A stretch of DNA of 64,000 bases from Rotaria macrura. Taxonomy: Eukaryota; Rotifera; Eurotatoria; Philodinida; Philodinidae. Of this stretch, positions 63,391 to 64,000 are shown piece after piece. The notes under the pieces are model-generated. The model saw nothing but the letters and a program-made list of their open reading frames with translations. It made no database searches and was not told where the DNA came from. Numbering within the stretch: position 1 is the stretch's first letter; each line of letters begins with the position of its first letter. Both the position numbers and the translations under genes were made by a program. The DNA is taken from positions 62,001 through 126,000 of the forward strand of contig OENT01000289.1 of NCBI GenBank assembly GCA_900239685.1, in the 5' to 3' direction.

Positions 63391-64000
63391 ATGATTATCA
63401 TGAACGAAATCGACTTCGAAGAATGTCTCAAAGATTCGCCTGCTTATCGGTATGTTCTCTTGTCCTACATATTCTATCGGAAAGAAAATCTTTACCGGAG
63501 AAAGTTATACACACATATACATATACATATACATAAATACATATATATATATATATATATATTATCATGCAATCTGTTCTCATTAGAAATCAACTTCGAC
63601 AAGCAACTCATCATACCGACATGTTAGAAGATCGTTTAGAACAGGTAAAACTGACATTGATCATAATTCTTATTAAATCATCCATCAATTTTAGATGTCA
63701 AAATCATGTAATTCTGTAATTAATAATGGAAAAACATTTGTACAAGAATTTCAGTAAGAATCTTATGGAAACGTTCAACTTAGATCTATTTGCAAGAAAA
63801 TTTTTTTAGAAAGTTTCTTAAAAGTATTTATGATGTTCGAGAATTATTTTCTTCGGATGATATAACTTATAAAAGTTTGGCAAAATTTGGTGAATATTTA
63901 AGTGAAATACAAGCACTTTTTTCTGTAAATACAAATTTCGTATATGTTTATTTATTTGTACAATTTTCTTGTCATAATAGAGTTTATTTGAACAAACAAC
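63391..64000 (+). CDS. ACAP: ACAP-type ArfGAP, 5' part only (BAR domain)
   Basis: Exons seen: 63391-63449, 63587-63644, 63695-63753, 63810-63924, and one starting at 63981 that runs off the window. Phases match. The start IDFEECLKDSPAYR matches the hallmark N-terminus of ACAP proteins, and the helices that follow (THHTDMLEDRLEQ, NNGKTFVQEFQ, LAKFGEYLSEIQALF) fit the first half of the BAR domain. The family goes on to PH, ArfGAP and ankyrin domains, which would lie beyond the window. Family role: membrane-curvature-sensing GAP for Arf6 in endocytic recycling. Either ATG 63391 or ATG 63400 could be the start; the second gives an N-terminus closer to known ACAPs. Confidence 0.85.
63509..63563. 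repeat. (CATA)n/(TA)n repeat in intron 1 of the ACAP-like gene
   Basis: An ACAT/ATAC run changes into about ten TA units and fills roughly 40% of the 137-bp first intron. Confidence 0.85.

Overview
This is nuclear DNA from an AT-rich animal genome. Every recognisable gene is split by GT-AG introns, many only about 50-65 bp long, among a few of 0.6-2 kb. The protein set is metazoan: GAS2-like cytoskeletal linker, adhesion GPCR with a GPS site, Rab8, TBP, PIG-C, ACAP. A myosin motor that appears fused to an animal-type chitin synthase is a spiralian (lophotrochozoan) arrangement. Tiny introns, AT richness and 3'-splice-like sites just before several start codons fit a rotifer, most likely a bdelloid. 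The rotifer call is inference. I saw no prokaryotic, viral or organellar segment.

Layout, left to right. A GAS2-like gene (+, 598-4299, 5 exons) with CH and GAR domains. A mitochondrial tRNA methyltransferase/RNase P subunit, TRMT10C type (-, 6652-5205, 5 exons). About 4 kb without a gene, holding a terminal-inverted-repeat element near 7.5-8.3 kb. A small intronless coiled-coil gene of unknown function (+, 10960-11553). About 5 kb without a gene. An adhesion GPCR (+, 16747-22115, 11 exons). About 7 kb without a convincing gene, holding a 229-bp palindromic element at 24353-24581. TBP (-, 30281-29124, 6 exons). Rab8 (+, 31867-34102, 11 exons including 20-nt and 16-nt microexons). A giant myosin-chitin synthase gene (+, 36626-58809, about 40 exons, about 2937 aa). 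PIG-C (+, 60429-61608, 6 exons). The 5' end of an ACAP-type ArfGAP (+, 63391 to the window edge).

The genes are not an operon and do not form one pathway. Several concern the cytoskeleton-membrane interface: GAS2L (actin-microtubule crosslinking), Rab8 (exocytic traffic), ACAP (Arf6-linked recycling) and the myosin-chitin synthase (chitin made at the plasma membrane, probably positioned along actin). Most of the window outside exons is AT-rich intron or intergenic sequence with simple repeats.

The most notable object is the myosin-chitin synthase gene. All motor and glycosyltransferase signatures are present. The linker between the halves carries 21 exact-length hexapeptide repeats. An intron inside the motor's transducer holds a 600-nt open segment with matching splice phases that could add 200 residues to the motor core. 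Exon joins were worked out by hand from reading frame, splice dinucleotides and family similarity; no search or RNA evidence was available.
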